Source: Lentisphaerota bacterium (lineage in GTDB: Bacteria; Verrucomicrobiota; Kiritimatiellia; UBA8416; JAIOPI01). From it: a stretch of DNA of 64,000 nt. The stretch lies in the NCBI GenBank assembly GCA_021413965.1, contig JAIOPI010000014.1:248001-312000 (forward strand). The letters are read 5' to 3'. This document shows, in pieces, positions 53,061 through 61,197 of the stretch (its first letter is position 1; every line of letters starts with the position of its first letter). The notes under the pieces are model-generated. The model ran no database searches, had not been told where the DNA came from, and saw only the letters and a program-made list of their open reading frames with translations. The position numbers and the translations under genes were made by a program.

Positions 53061-55148
53061 TCAACGCCGTTCGAAGGCACCCAGGTCAGGCGCCGCGCCC
53101 TGCATGCGCACGTCGTTAATGCCGGCAACCACGGCGCCGGCATCGATGCAGGGGCTGGCATCCTGCAGGGTGTACACACCGCCATCGGGATTGGCCAGGA
53201 GGGGGGCGGCGCTGATGCCGTGCCGGAGATAGCCCAAACCCGTTCGAACCCTGTCCAGCGTCATGTACAGATTCCGGTTGGTGATCTTCACCAGCGGGGC
53301 GGCGGGGTCCTCCACATAGAGATCATCGTAGTCGAAATCCATGGGTGAGGGCGGGTCCGTCCAGATGTCGAAGCCCAGCTTGCGTCCGCACCAGATGTTG
53401 TTTCGAAACGTGATCCTGGCCCAGCGCGCTCCCTTCACCAGGAGGGCGCGGCTCTGCGGGTCGGCGGTCCAGGCCGTATTGTGGTAGAGGAAGATCTGAC
53501 CGGATCCGATGTCCGGCTGCCCCCCGCCGTTGGTCTTGAAGGGATAGCCTTCATATCCCTCCACCTGCGCCGCCCGCACCATCCCGCAATTGGCGAGGAC
53601 GTTGTAGAGAACGAATGTCGGCCCTTCCAGCGCCTGCGCCATCGAGACGCCCGAGAGTGAACGGTTCATCCGGTTCTCGAAAACCCGGACGTTGCGTGCG
53701 ATGCCATCCACCTCGACAAAGTCATCGCACACGTCCTCGACGATGTTCCGGTAAAAATCCGTCTCGTTGCTGCGGGCGCTGTCCCGGCTGCCGGGGGCGA
53801 TATGGGCGCCGTCAAACAGCCCGCTGATCCGGTTCCTCCGGACCACCAAGCCGCGCCCCGAGTACGTCGCGTCCACGTAGACACAGCCGGTCTCGATCTG
53901 CCCGTCGATGCCCGCGGTGCCGCTCTTCATCAAGTTGAACGCCCAGTTGGTGAGCACATCCGTGAAGCCGCAATCCTGGATCGTCACCCGGTCCGCCCCC
54001 GCCTTGACCCAGATGCCGGCGTTGCAAAGTCGCGCCCGGCAGTTTTGAAACAGGATGTCGTCCGCGTCGTACAGCATGGCGACGGCGGCAAAACTGTCCT
54101 TGCCCAGGTGCGCCATTTCCAGCCCATCGACCTGGATCGAGCGCCGACTCTCGATCACGAATGCGCGGGTTTGCCTGGCGACGTAGATCCGGTAATCCGA
54201 CAGCGGGCCCGGCGCGGCCAGGGTGGCGGTGGTGCCGTCGCACAGGTAGGCTCCTTCGACGCCGACTTGCGCCCAGGGTCCAAGGCCCCGGATGGTCCTC
54301 GTCCTCAGTTCCTCCAGGCTGTGGACCGGGTAAAGACGCAGGGCACGGCCCGTCGCCTTGTGCTCCAGCGACACGTTGTTGCATCCGCCCGCCATGGCAT
54401 GGCGGTAGAGCCCGGGCTCCCCGGCGTGCCAGGCGGCGGCATCGATCAGGCCGGGATCGGCGGCATCGAGGATGGCGCGCTCACCGTTAAACGCCTTGAG
54501 GAGGATGGGCGACTCCACCGTGCCGTTGTGTGCAAACGTCAGGTTGCCTTCGTAGTAGGTTCCCCCGCGAACCAGGACCGTGGTCCTGGCGTCGGCGATA
54601 TCGAGCGCGCGCTGCAGGGTGCGATACGGCTGGGCCAGGGTTCCCGGATTCGCGTCGTCGCCATCCGTGGCGACATGCAGGGTCCGGGCCGTTTCCATGG
54701 CGATGGGCTCCGGCCTGGTCGAGCCGGTGCCGTACGTCGTGGCCAGCCGGTTGCCGGCGCGGTCCTCCGCCTCAACCTTGACCTGGTACGTACGGCCCGG
54801 TTGGAGCCAGAAGAGGCTGGTCGCATACCAGGGGTTCGTGCCGACCCTGACGAGGTCGTGCACGGGCCGCCACTGCCCCTCGACGTTGAGGGCGCATCGC
54901 ACGCGCCCGACGTGCTCCGGCGACACGTCGGCGGGCAGGACGGCGACCACGCCGGCGGTCTCGAAGTTGCCGTAGAACTCCACCGTCGGCGAAGGCGCGA
55001 AATCGGCCGGGATCCGGGGCGACGGCCGCACGCCGACCGCCGCCGGTTCCTCGCCGTGCGCGGCCGCCAGAAGCAGCCGTGCCACGACGGCGCAGCCCGC
55101 GAGATGCAGACCCAGCCATCTCTGGCCGTTGCGGTTCGGCTCGCGCAT
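53061..55148 (-). CDS. Secreted right-handed parallel beta-helix protein, 695 aa
   Basis: The start at 55148 follows AGGAGTGCG and opens a signal-like segment (GCAVVARLLLAAAHG). A Fn3-like N-terminal region precedes the classic opening HVATDGDDANPGTLAQPYRT, then LQRALDIADARTTVLVRGGTYYEG, the DUF1565/beta-helix start. Repeated strands follow with many N-x-V/I turns (DDILFQNCRARLCNAGIWV, VTIQDCGFTDV). The C-terminal end matches chondroitinase-B or pectate-lyase-like proteins (DASPCIDAGA, DLGAFERR). It probably cleaves or binds an acidic polysaccharide outside the cell. It is divergent from the glycan operon at 55.4 kb. Catalytic residues are unassigned. Confidence 0.82.
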   Translation of the reverse strand: MREPNRNGQRWLGLHLAGCAVVARLLLAAAHGEEPAAVGVRPSPRIPADFAPSPTVEFYGNFETAGVVAVLPADVSPEHVGRVRCALNVEGQWRPVHDLVRVGTNPWYATSLFWLQPGRTYQVKVEAEDRAGNRLATTYGTGSTRPEPIAMETARTLHVATDGDDANPGTLAQPYRTLQRALDIADARTTVLVRGGTYYEGNLTFAHNGTVESPILLKAFNGERAILDAADPGLIDAAAWHAGEPGLYRHAMAGGCNNVSLEHKATGRALRLYPVHSLEELRTRTIRGLGPWAQVGVEGAYLCDGTTATLAAPGPLSDYRIYVARQTRAFVIESRRSIQVDGLEMAHLGKDSFAAVAMLYDADDILFQNCRARLCNAGIWVKAGADRVTIQDCGFTDVLTNWAFNLMKSGTAGIDGQIETGCVYVDATYSGRGLVVRRNRISGLFDGAHIAPGSRDSARSNETDFYRNIVEDVCDDFVEVDGIARNVRVFENRMNRSLSGVSMAQALEGPTFVLYNVLANCGMVRAAQVEGYEGYPFKTNGGGQPDIGSGQIFLYHNTAWTADPQSRALLVKGARWARITFRNNIWCGRKLGFDIWTDPPSPMDFDYDDLYVEDPAAPLVKITNRNLYMTLDRVRTGLGYLRHGISAAPLLANPDGGVYTLQDASPCIDAGAVVAGINDVRMQGAAPDLGAFERR

Positions 55149-55410
55149 CGCACTCCTGCTTTCAGTTTTACGGACACGCGCGCCGCCGATGCACGCGCGA
55201 CCGGCCAGCCACATCCGGCGGGACTCCGGGCCCCATGACGGAGACTCAGGATACGAGGCGGCAGCCGGTTGCTCAATCGATATCGCGGCCGTTGCCGCGG
55301 CGATGGTGCCCTCGCGCGCGGGCCTGAGGAATGGCGGGCAAACGCCAGGCCAGCGGTGGCGGGCGCCCAAAACTCTGGTCTCCGGGCCGGTTCATGTCTA
55401 TCGTCAGGGC

Positions 55411-57333
55411 ATGAAATACGATTTTGAGGTGTTGTTCTGCAGCGCGGACGCCAACGATCCGGCCGTGTTCGAGCGGAACGTCGCGGCCGCCAGGCAGCAG
55501 GGCTATCGCGCCATCCACATCAACGCGACGGTGGCCCCCACGCCCGAGCAACGCTGGCTGGAGGGCGATACGTGGGAGTACTTCACCTTCATCAACAGCG
55601 CGCTCTTCAAGGTCTTCGAAACGGATTTGATCGCGGGCTACTTCAAGCCCGAAACCTACCGGCGCAACCAGGAGACCCTGCGCTGGAAGAACGAGATCCT
55701 GCAGCGGCACGGCATGCGCGCCTGCATGGGCGCCATGCGCGAGCCGCAGTGGATGCCGACGCCGTGGTATGACGACAAGCCCGAGCTCAAGGGCTGCGAC
55801 TGCGAACATCCGAGCATTGCGCTGGCCCCGCATTACGCGCTCAACATCGACCATCCCCGCGTGCTGGAGCACTACCGCCAGCTGGCGCGCCAGCTGGCGC
55901 AGCTGGCGCCCTGCGTGGAGATGCTGTGGTTTAACACGAACGATTCCGGCGCCGGCATCAACTGGTGCCGCGGCCTGTATCCCGGACCCAATGGCCCGGC
56001 GGCCACGCGCGACCGGGACATGGGCGAGCGCATGCGGGACTGGATGCAGGCCATCACGGCCGGCGGGCGTGACGCCGGCGTCTCCTACCGGCTGCTCTGG
56101 GACCTTTGCCATTTCACGCCGGAGGAGTTGCAGTCCACGGCGCGCGCGCTGGGCGACTCCCTGATCGTGCTGTCAGGCAACAGCGACAAGTGCAACACGC
56201 CCTTCACCGGCTATCGCCTGCACCTGCATCTGAACGCCGTGGCCGGAACGGGGAGCCGCGTGGCCACCACCGCCCATACCGACGGCGGCTACGAATACAG
56301 TCCCATGCTGGCGCTGCCGCTCCTGCACCTCGCGGGCGAATCGCTGATGGCGCTGCGCGACGCGGGTGTCCAGACCCTGACGCAGGCCTACCGGCAGGGC
56401 GGGCCGCTGCCCGGCAGCAAGGCGCCCCTGCAGATGCTGATGGAGCAGGCCGTCAAGACGTGCCCCGCCAGCACGCACGACCTGGAGGCGCAGGTGTTCG
56501 CCGTGGCCCACGCCCTGGTGGGCGATGCGCATGCGGCCGCGCTGTACGATGCGTGGCGCGATCTGGACCTGGCCCACCGCAGCTGGCGCGGCGAATGGGA
56601 ACATTTCCTGTACTACTTCTACTCCGTCGTCGGGCGCCGCTGGCTGACGCGCCCCTTCGTGCCGGACCCCGCGCGGCTCAGCGCGGAAGAGCGCGGCTAC
56701 TGGTCGTCCTTCGTCATGAAGGACCGCGATCCCGAGCTGGGCTTCCGCACGCTGTTCGCCTGCGAGAACCGGGTCATGTTCAGCCTGGCGGATTACCACT
56801 GGTACTACGACGCGCTCGAGGTGATGGACCAGTATCTCTCGCATGGCATCGCCGGGCTGGATCGCCAGCTGACGATCGCGCCCTCGGGCGCCGAGGCCTG
56901 GGTGTGGCTGCGCGATCAACGGGACCGGCTGGCGATGTTCCGCTGCCTGGTGCGCTGCAACCTGCACGCCACGGGCGTGCAATGGGTGATCGACCGGTTC
57001 GCCGGGAAGCCCGAGGCCGACAAGTACGCGCAGCCGCGCGAAAAGAAGCGCCTCTACGACATGATCGACGGCGAGATGCAGAACTGCCGCGACCTCATCC
57101 AGCTCCTGGAGTACGCGGTGGCCCCGCTGATCGCGCTGGGCGAGGAGGCGACCTACACGCTGCCCGTGAACGTGGCCGACGTGTTGAAGACGAAGATCGA
57201 AGTGATGCAGCGGCACCGCCACGGCGTCGAGGATGTGTTCCCCGGCGTGACGGGCACGGCCCACCGGGTGAGCAACTATTCGGTCAAGGGCGGGGTCATC
57301 ACGGCCGAGGAGGCCGACCGGGAGCGGCAGTAG
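55411..57333 (+). CDS. Uncharacterised 640-aa protein, paralogue of the protein at 9403
   Basis: The start at 55411 (MKYDFEVLFCSADANDPAVF) aligns with its paralogue's N-terminus. Shared motifs are FNTNDSGAGINW, YPGPNGPA, MGERMRDWMQAI, RPFVPDP and YWSSFVMKDRDPE. The rest is a TIM-barrel-like first half and helical second half. No signal peptide is visible. It lies 78 nt before the ADP-ribosylglycohydrolase gene in a glycosidase operon. No family name is known to me. A carbohydrate-active role is inferred from the company of both paralogues. The intergenic region 55149-55410 holds no other clear feature. Confidence 0.72.
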   Translation: MKYDFEVLFCSADANDPAVFERNVAAARQQGYRAIHINATVAPTPEQRWLEGDTWEYFTFINSALFKVFETDLIAGYFKPETYRRNQETLRWKNEILQRHGMRACMGAMREPQWMPTPWYDDKPELKGCDCEHPSIALAPHYALNIDHPRVLEHYRQLARQLAQLAPCVEMLWFNTNDSGAGINWCRGLYPGPNGPAATRDRDMGERMRDWMQAITAGGRDAGVSYRLLWDLCHFTPEELQSTARALGDSLIVLSGNSDKCNTPFTGYRLHLHLNAVAGTGSRVATTAHTDGGYEYSPMLALPLLHLAGESLMALRDAGVQTLTQAYRQGGPLPGSKAPLQMLMEQAVKTCPASTHDLEAQVFAVAHALVGDAHAAALYDAWRDLDLAHRSWRGEWEHFLYYFYSVVGRRWLTRPFVPDPARLSAEERGYWSSFVMKDRDPELGFRTLFACENRVMFSLADYHWYYDALEVMDQYLSHGIAGLDRQLTIAPSGAEAWVWLRDQRDRLAMFRCLVRCNLHATGVQWVIDRFAGKPEADKYAQPREKKRLYDMIDGEMQNCRDLIQLLEYAVAPLIALGEEATYTLPVNVADVLKTKIEVMQRHRHGVEDVFPGVTGTAHRVSNYSVKGGVITAEEADRERQ

Positions 57334-57411
57334 GCGCCTGGCGGCGCGCGCGGCAGGAACATCCGCATCGTGAACCGCTTTCTGTGAAGGGCAAGTACAA
57401 GGAGCACGGCC

Positions 57412-58956
57412 ATGCGACTGAACGGCGGCGACTATCGCGACAAGGTTCTGGGCTGCTGGCTGGGGAAGAACATTGGCGGCACGGTCGGCGCGCCATTCGA
57501 GTGGAAGCGCCAGGTCAATGACATCACCTTCTACGTCCAGAAGGATCTCAACGGCACCCCCATGCCCAACGACGACCTGGACATCCAGCTGCTGTGGCTC
57601 TGCGCCATGGAAGAGGGCGGGCTGGAGGTCACGAGCCGGCGGCTGGCCGAGTACTGGGTGACCTACGTCACGCCGCATTGGGCCGAGTACGGCACCGGCA
57701 AGATCAACCTGCGCCAGGGCCTGCCGCCGCCGCTCTCCGGCAGTTTTCAGAACGTCTACAAGCACAGTTGCGGATCGTACATCCGCTCCGAGATCTGGGC
57801 CTGCATCGCCCCTGGCCTGCCGCACGTTGCGGCCCGCTACGCGTATGAGGACGCCACCATCGACCACGGCAACGGCGAGGGCGTCTTCGCCGAGATCTTC
57901 ATGGCGACACTCGAGAGCGCCGCGTTCGTGGTTCCGGATCTGCGCCGGGTCGTTGACATCGGCCTGAGCTACATCCCCGCGGACTGCGGCGTGGCCAGGG
58001 CCGTGCGCACCACGCTGGAGGCGTTCGACGCCGGAAAATCCTGGCGCGAACTGCGCGATGAGGTGCTGCGCCTGCATCGCGGGCGGCTGGCGATCTGGGG
58101 GCCGGTCAGCGCCGAGGACCGCGCCAAGGGATTCGATACGGGCGAACTCGGCTACGACGTGCCGTCCAATATCGCCTTCACGCTGGCCGGGCTGCTCTAC
58201 GGCGGCGAGGATTTCGGCAAGGTGCAATGCACCTGCGTCAACCTGGGCGAGGACACCGACTGCACGGCGGCCACCGCCGGCTCCGTCTGGGGCATTCTCC
58301 ACGGCGCCAAGGCCATCCCGCAGACATGGATCGACCCCATTGGCCGCGGCATCAAAACGGTCTGCCTCAACCTGGGAGAACTTGGCTACTTCGGCAACCA
58401 GCTGCCGTCCGATGTCGACACCCTGACCGACCGCACGGAGCGCCTTGCCCGGCGGCTCCTGCTGCAGCACGGAGCGGAACATCTGTACAGCCGCGACGCG
58501 ACCGATCTCGCGGACGTCGACTGGGCAGCGCTCAAGAGTGGCGACAACGGGCAGCAGATCTGGGGCGGCATGAGCGGGCCGCGCTTCGATTTCGATGGCT
58601 TCAGCGTTCATGTGGACTACGGGGCCGAGGGGCCGGTCATCCGCAACGGCCAGCCCAAGACGCTGCACGTCACGGTCCGCAACCACTATAAGCTCCAGGC
58701 CAATCTCACGCTGCATGTCTACCTGCCCGAGGGATGGCAGGTGGCCCCGAGCGCCGACGGGTACGCGCTCAGCGTCCCCGGGTACATCGGCGGGCCGCTC
58801 ACGCTCGACTATACGTTCACGGCCGAGCGCATCGCCCAGTCGACGAATCGCGCCGTGCTGGAAATCACCATTGCCGGACGGCCCACGGTGATGCTGGTGC
58901 CCATCACGCTTCTGAACGGCAACCTGATGACGGCTGAGGGGACCCACATACGTTGA
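57412..58956 (+). CDS. ADP-ribosylglycohydrolase-family protein, 514 aa
   Basis: The DraG-type core covers residues 1-~350: VLGCWLGKNIGGTVGAPFE, the metal-binding PNDDLDIQLLW (Asp54, Asp55), and LGEDTDCTAATAGSVWGIL (Asp281, Asp283), all needed for the dinuclear metal site. A C-terminal beta domain of ~150 residues follows (GPRFDFDGFSVHVDYG). AAGGAGCACGGCC gives a strong ribosome binding site. Many such proteins in PVC genomes sit with glycosidases and may act on glycosidic substrates rather than ADP-ribosylated proteins. The true substrate is unknown. Confidence 0.88.
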   Translation: MRLNGGDYRDKVLGCWLGKNIGGTVGAPFEWKRQVNDITFYVQKDLNGTPMPNDDLDIQLLWLCAMEEGGLEVTSRRLAEYWVTYVTPHWAEYGTGKINLRQGLPPPLSGSFQNVYKHSCGSYIRSEIWACIAPGLPHVAARYAYEDATIDHGNGEGVFAEIFMATLESAAFVVPDLRRVVDIGLSYIPADCGVARAVRTTLEAFDAGKSWRELRDEVLRLHRGRLAIWGPVSAEDRAKGFDTGELGYDVPSNIAFTLAGLLYGGEDFGKVQCTCVNLGEDTDCTAATAGSVWGILHGAKAIPQTWIDPIGRGIKTVCLNLGELGYFGNQLPSDVDTLTDRTERLARRLLLQHGAEHLYSRDATDLADVDWAALKSGDNGQQIWGGMSGPRFDFDGFSVHVDYGAEGPVIRNGQPKTLHVTVRNHYKLQANLTLHVYLPEGWQVAPSADGYALSVPGYIGGPLTLDYTFTAERIAQSTNRAVLEITIAGRPTVMLVPITLLNGNLMTAEGTHIR

Positions 58957-59065
58957 CGCCTTGCGTATTCAAGTACGGGCGGTACCATCGTGCGTTTGGC
59001 CGTGGTGCTTTCGGAAGGACCGGCTGCCCATGAAGCAGGTGAGATTCTTGAAGGGAGCAGACCGC

Positions 59066-61120
59066 ATGAAGATCAAGCATGTGCCGAAGAGTCCGATCAC
59101 CTGTTCGGGACCGGAACTGGTTGCCTCACGGTTCCGCCAGATCCACCTGGATTTCCACACGTCCGAGCTCATTCCTGACGTGGGGTCGACCTTCGACGCC
59201 GACACGTTCGGCAACATGCTGGACGAGGCCCGCGTCAACTGGATCACGCTCTTCGCCAAGTGCCACCACGGGATGAGCTACTACCCGACCGGGGCGGGCA
59301 CGATTCACCCCAGTCTCAAGATCGATCTGCTGGGCGAGCAGATTGAAGCCTGCCGCCAGCGTGGCATCGTCACGCCGGCGTACATCAGCGTGCGCGTGGA
59401 TGAGCATCACGCCAAGGTGAACCACGACTGGATCGCGCATCTCAAGGATGGCAAGTACTGGAAGTGGGGCGAGAACCTCGCGCCGGGGTGGTACCAGCAT
59501 TGCATGAACAACCCGGCCTATGTGGCGGAGCTGGAAGCCCAGGCCGTCGAGGTGCTCAAGTGGTACGACGTGGAGGGGCTGTTCTTCGACATGTGCTACA
59601 ACCCCGATCCCGGCTGCTACTGCCCCCGCTGTTACGACAGCATGAAGCGGCGCGGCCTGGATTTCCTCAGCGACGAGGATCACCGCAAGCACGAGTTCCT
59701 GATCACGCGGGAGTACACCCAGCGCCTGACCCGGACCATCCGCAAGATCAAGAAGCACGCCACGATCTTCTTCAACGGGCGGATGCGGCCCGGCATCGCC
59801 GCGGAACTGGACGTCTTCACCCACATCGAGATCGAGGCGCTGCCCACCGGCGGCTGGGGCTATGCCTTCTTCCCGATCCACGCCCGCTACGGCCGCGTGC
59901 TGCCGCGCCCGCTCCAGGGCATGACCGCCCGCTTCCACAAGAGCTGGGCCGACTTCGGCGGCGTCAAGACCGCGGACCAGCTGATGTTCGAGGCGGGCAC
60001 GATCCTGTCGGCCGGCGCGGTGATGAATGTGGGCGACCAGTGTCATCCGCGCGGGGTGCTGGACAAGGGGGCGTACGAGGTGATCGGCACGGCCTTCAAG
60101 CACGTCGAGCAGTGCGAGCCGTGGTGCGTCGGCGCCAAGGCGGCGGCGGAGATCGGGGTGATGATGCTGCCGGGCTCGCCGGAGGAGGCCGCCAAGGCGG
60201 TGGACGCGGGGCACATGGGCGGCATGTCGGAGGCCGTGGATGGCGCCGGCCGGATGCTGCTGGAATTGAAGCAGCAATTCAACCTGATCTATCCGGATAC
60301 CGCGCTGAAGGACTACCAGGTGGTCATGCTGCCGGATGTCGGCGTCGTGGATGCCACGCTGAAAGCGGCCCTGAAGGCCTTTGTGGCTGGCGGCGGCGCG
60401 GTGATTGCCTCGCACAGGGCGTCGCTGCAGGATGGTCGGTTCACGTGTCCCGGCCTGCCGGTGCGGTATGTGGGGGAGAATCCGAGCACCCCGTGCTATC
60501 TCGACCTGGGGAAGGTGCTGGGGCAGGGGTGGCCGGAGAGCAAGTTCGTGTTCTACGAGTCCAGCACCTTCGTGAAGCCCGTGGCCGGTGCCGTGGCCCA
60601 GGGGCGCCTGGTCAGTTCCTATTTCAACCGGGCATATGATCACTTCTGCTCGCACCAGCAGACCCCGTATGACCAGACCACGCCACATCCGGTGGTGGTG
60701 GTGAAGGGGCGGGTCGCGTACATCGCGGCCGAGGTGTTCAAGGCGTACCGCAATCACGCGTACTCCCTGTACAAGAGTATCGTGGCGCGGGTGCTCGACC
60801 AGGTGCTCCCGCAGCCCCTGGTGAAGGCGCAGGCGCCCTCCGCGATGGAGATCTCCGTCAACCGGCAGGCCAGGCAGAAGCGCCTCGTGGCGCACCTGGT
60901 GAACTTCCAGCCGCAGCGCCGGCACATCAACGTCGAGTGGGTTGAGGACCTCTACCCGGTTCGTGACATTGCGCTGTCGGTCAGGACCGGCAAGCCGCCC
61001 AGCGCCGTCACCCTGGCGCCGTCGGGCGCGGCCCTGCCCTTCACCATGGACGGGCCCTACTGCCGGCTTGTCGTTCCCGAGGTCAAGGCTCACCAGATGG
61101 TGGTGTTCGCCGGCGTGTAG
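59066..61120 (+). CDS. Hypothetical glycosyl hydrolase (GHL6-like), 684 aa
   Basis: The start at 59066 follows GGGAGCAGACCGC; an earlier ATG at 59030 is less likely. The N-terminal TIM barrel resembles the GHL6 family (WITLFAKCHHGMSYYPT, VEGLFFDMCYNPDPGCYCP, FHKSWADFGGVKTADQLMFE), with a GATase-like segment after (YQVVMLPDVGVVDATLKAAL). The layout is that of beta-galactosidase trimerisation-type enzymes. It is cytoplasmic, without a signal peptide. It is 109 nt after the ADP-ribosylglycohydrolase stop and 77 nt before the GH2 gene, suggesting one operon. Catalytic residues are not assigned. Confidence 0.82.
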   Translation: MKIKHVPKSPITCSGPELVASRFRQIHLDFHTSELIPDVGSTFDADTFGNMLDEARVNWITLFAKCHHGMSYYPTGAGTIHPSLKIDLLGEQIEACRQRGIVTPAYISVRVDEHHAKVNHDWIAHLKDGKYWKWGENLAPGWYQHCMNNPAYVAELEAQAVEVLKWYDVEGLFFDMCYNPDPGCYCPRCYDSMKRRGLDFLSDEDHRKHEFLITREYTQRLTRTIRKIKKHATIFFNGRMRPGIAAELDVFTHIEIEALPTGGWGYAFFPIHARYGRVLPRPLQGMTARFHKSWADFGGVKTADQLMFEAGTILSAGAVMNVGDQCHPRGVLDKGAYEVIGTAFKHVEQCEPWCVGAKAAAEIGVMMLPGSPEEAAKAVDAGHMGGMSEAVDGAGRMLLELKQQFNLIYPDTALKDYQVVMLPDVGVVDATLKAALKAFVAGGGAVIASHRASLQDGRFTCPGLPVRYVGENPSTPCYLDLGKVLGQGWPESKFVFYESSTFVKPVAGAVAQGRLVSSYFNRAYDHFCSHQQTPYDQTTPHPVVVVKGRVAYIAAEVFKAYRNHAYSLYKSIVARVLDQVLPQPLVKAQAPSAMEISVNRQARQKRLVAHLVNFQPQRRHINVEWVEDLYPVRDIALSVRTGKPPSAVTLAPSGAALPFTMDGPYCRLVVPEVKAHQMVVFAGV

Positions 61121-61197
61121 GCGTGCGGGCGATGCACGGAGCCGGATCGCGTCATGATGAGGGGCGACACACCGAGAGCGGTGAATCAGGAGTTCGT

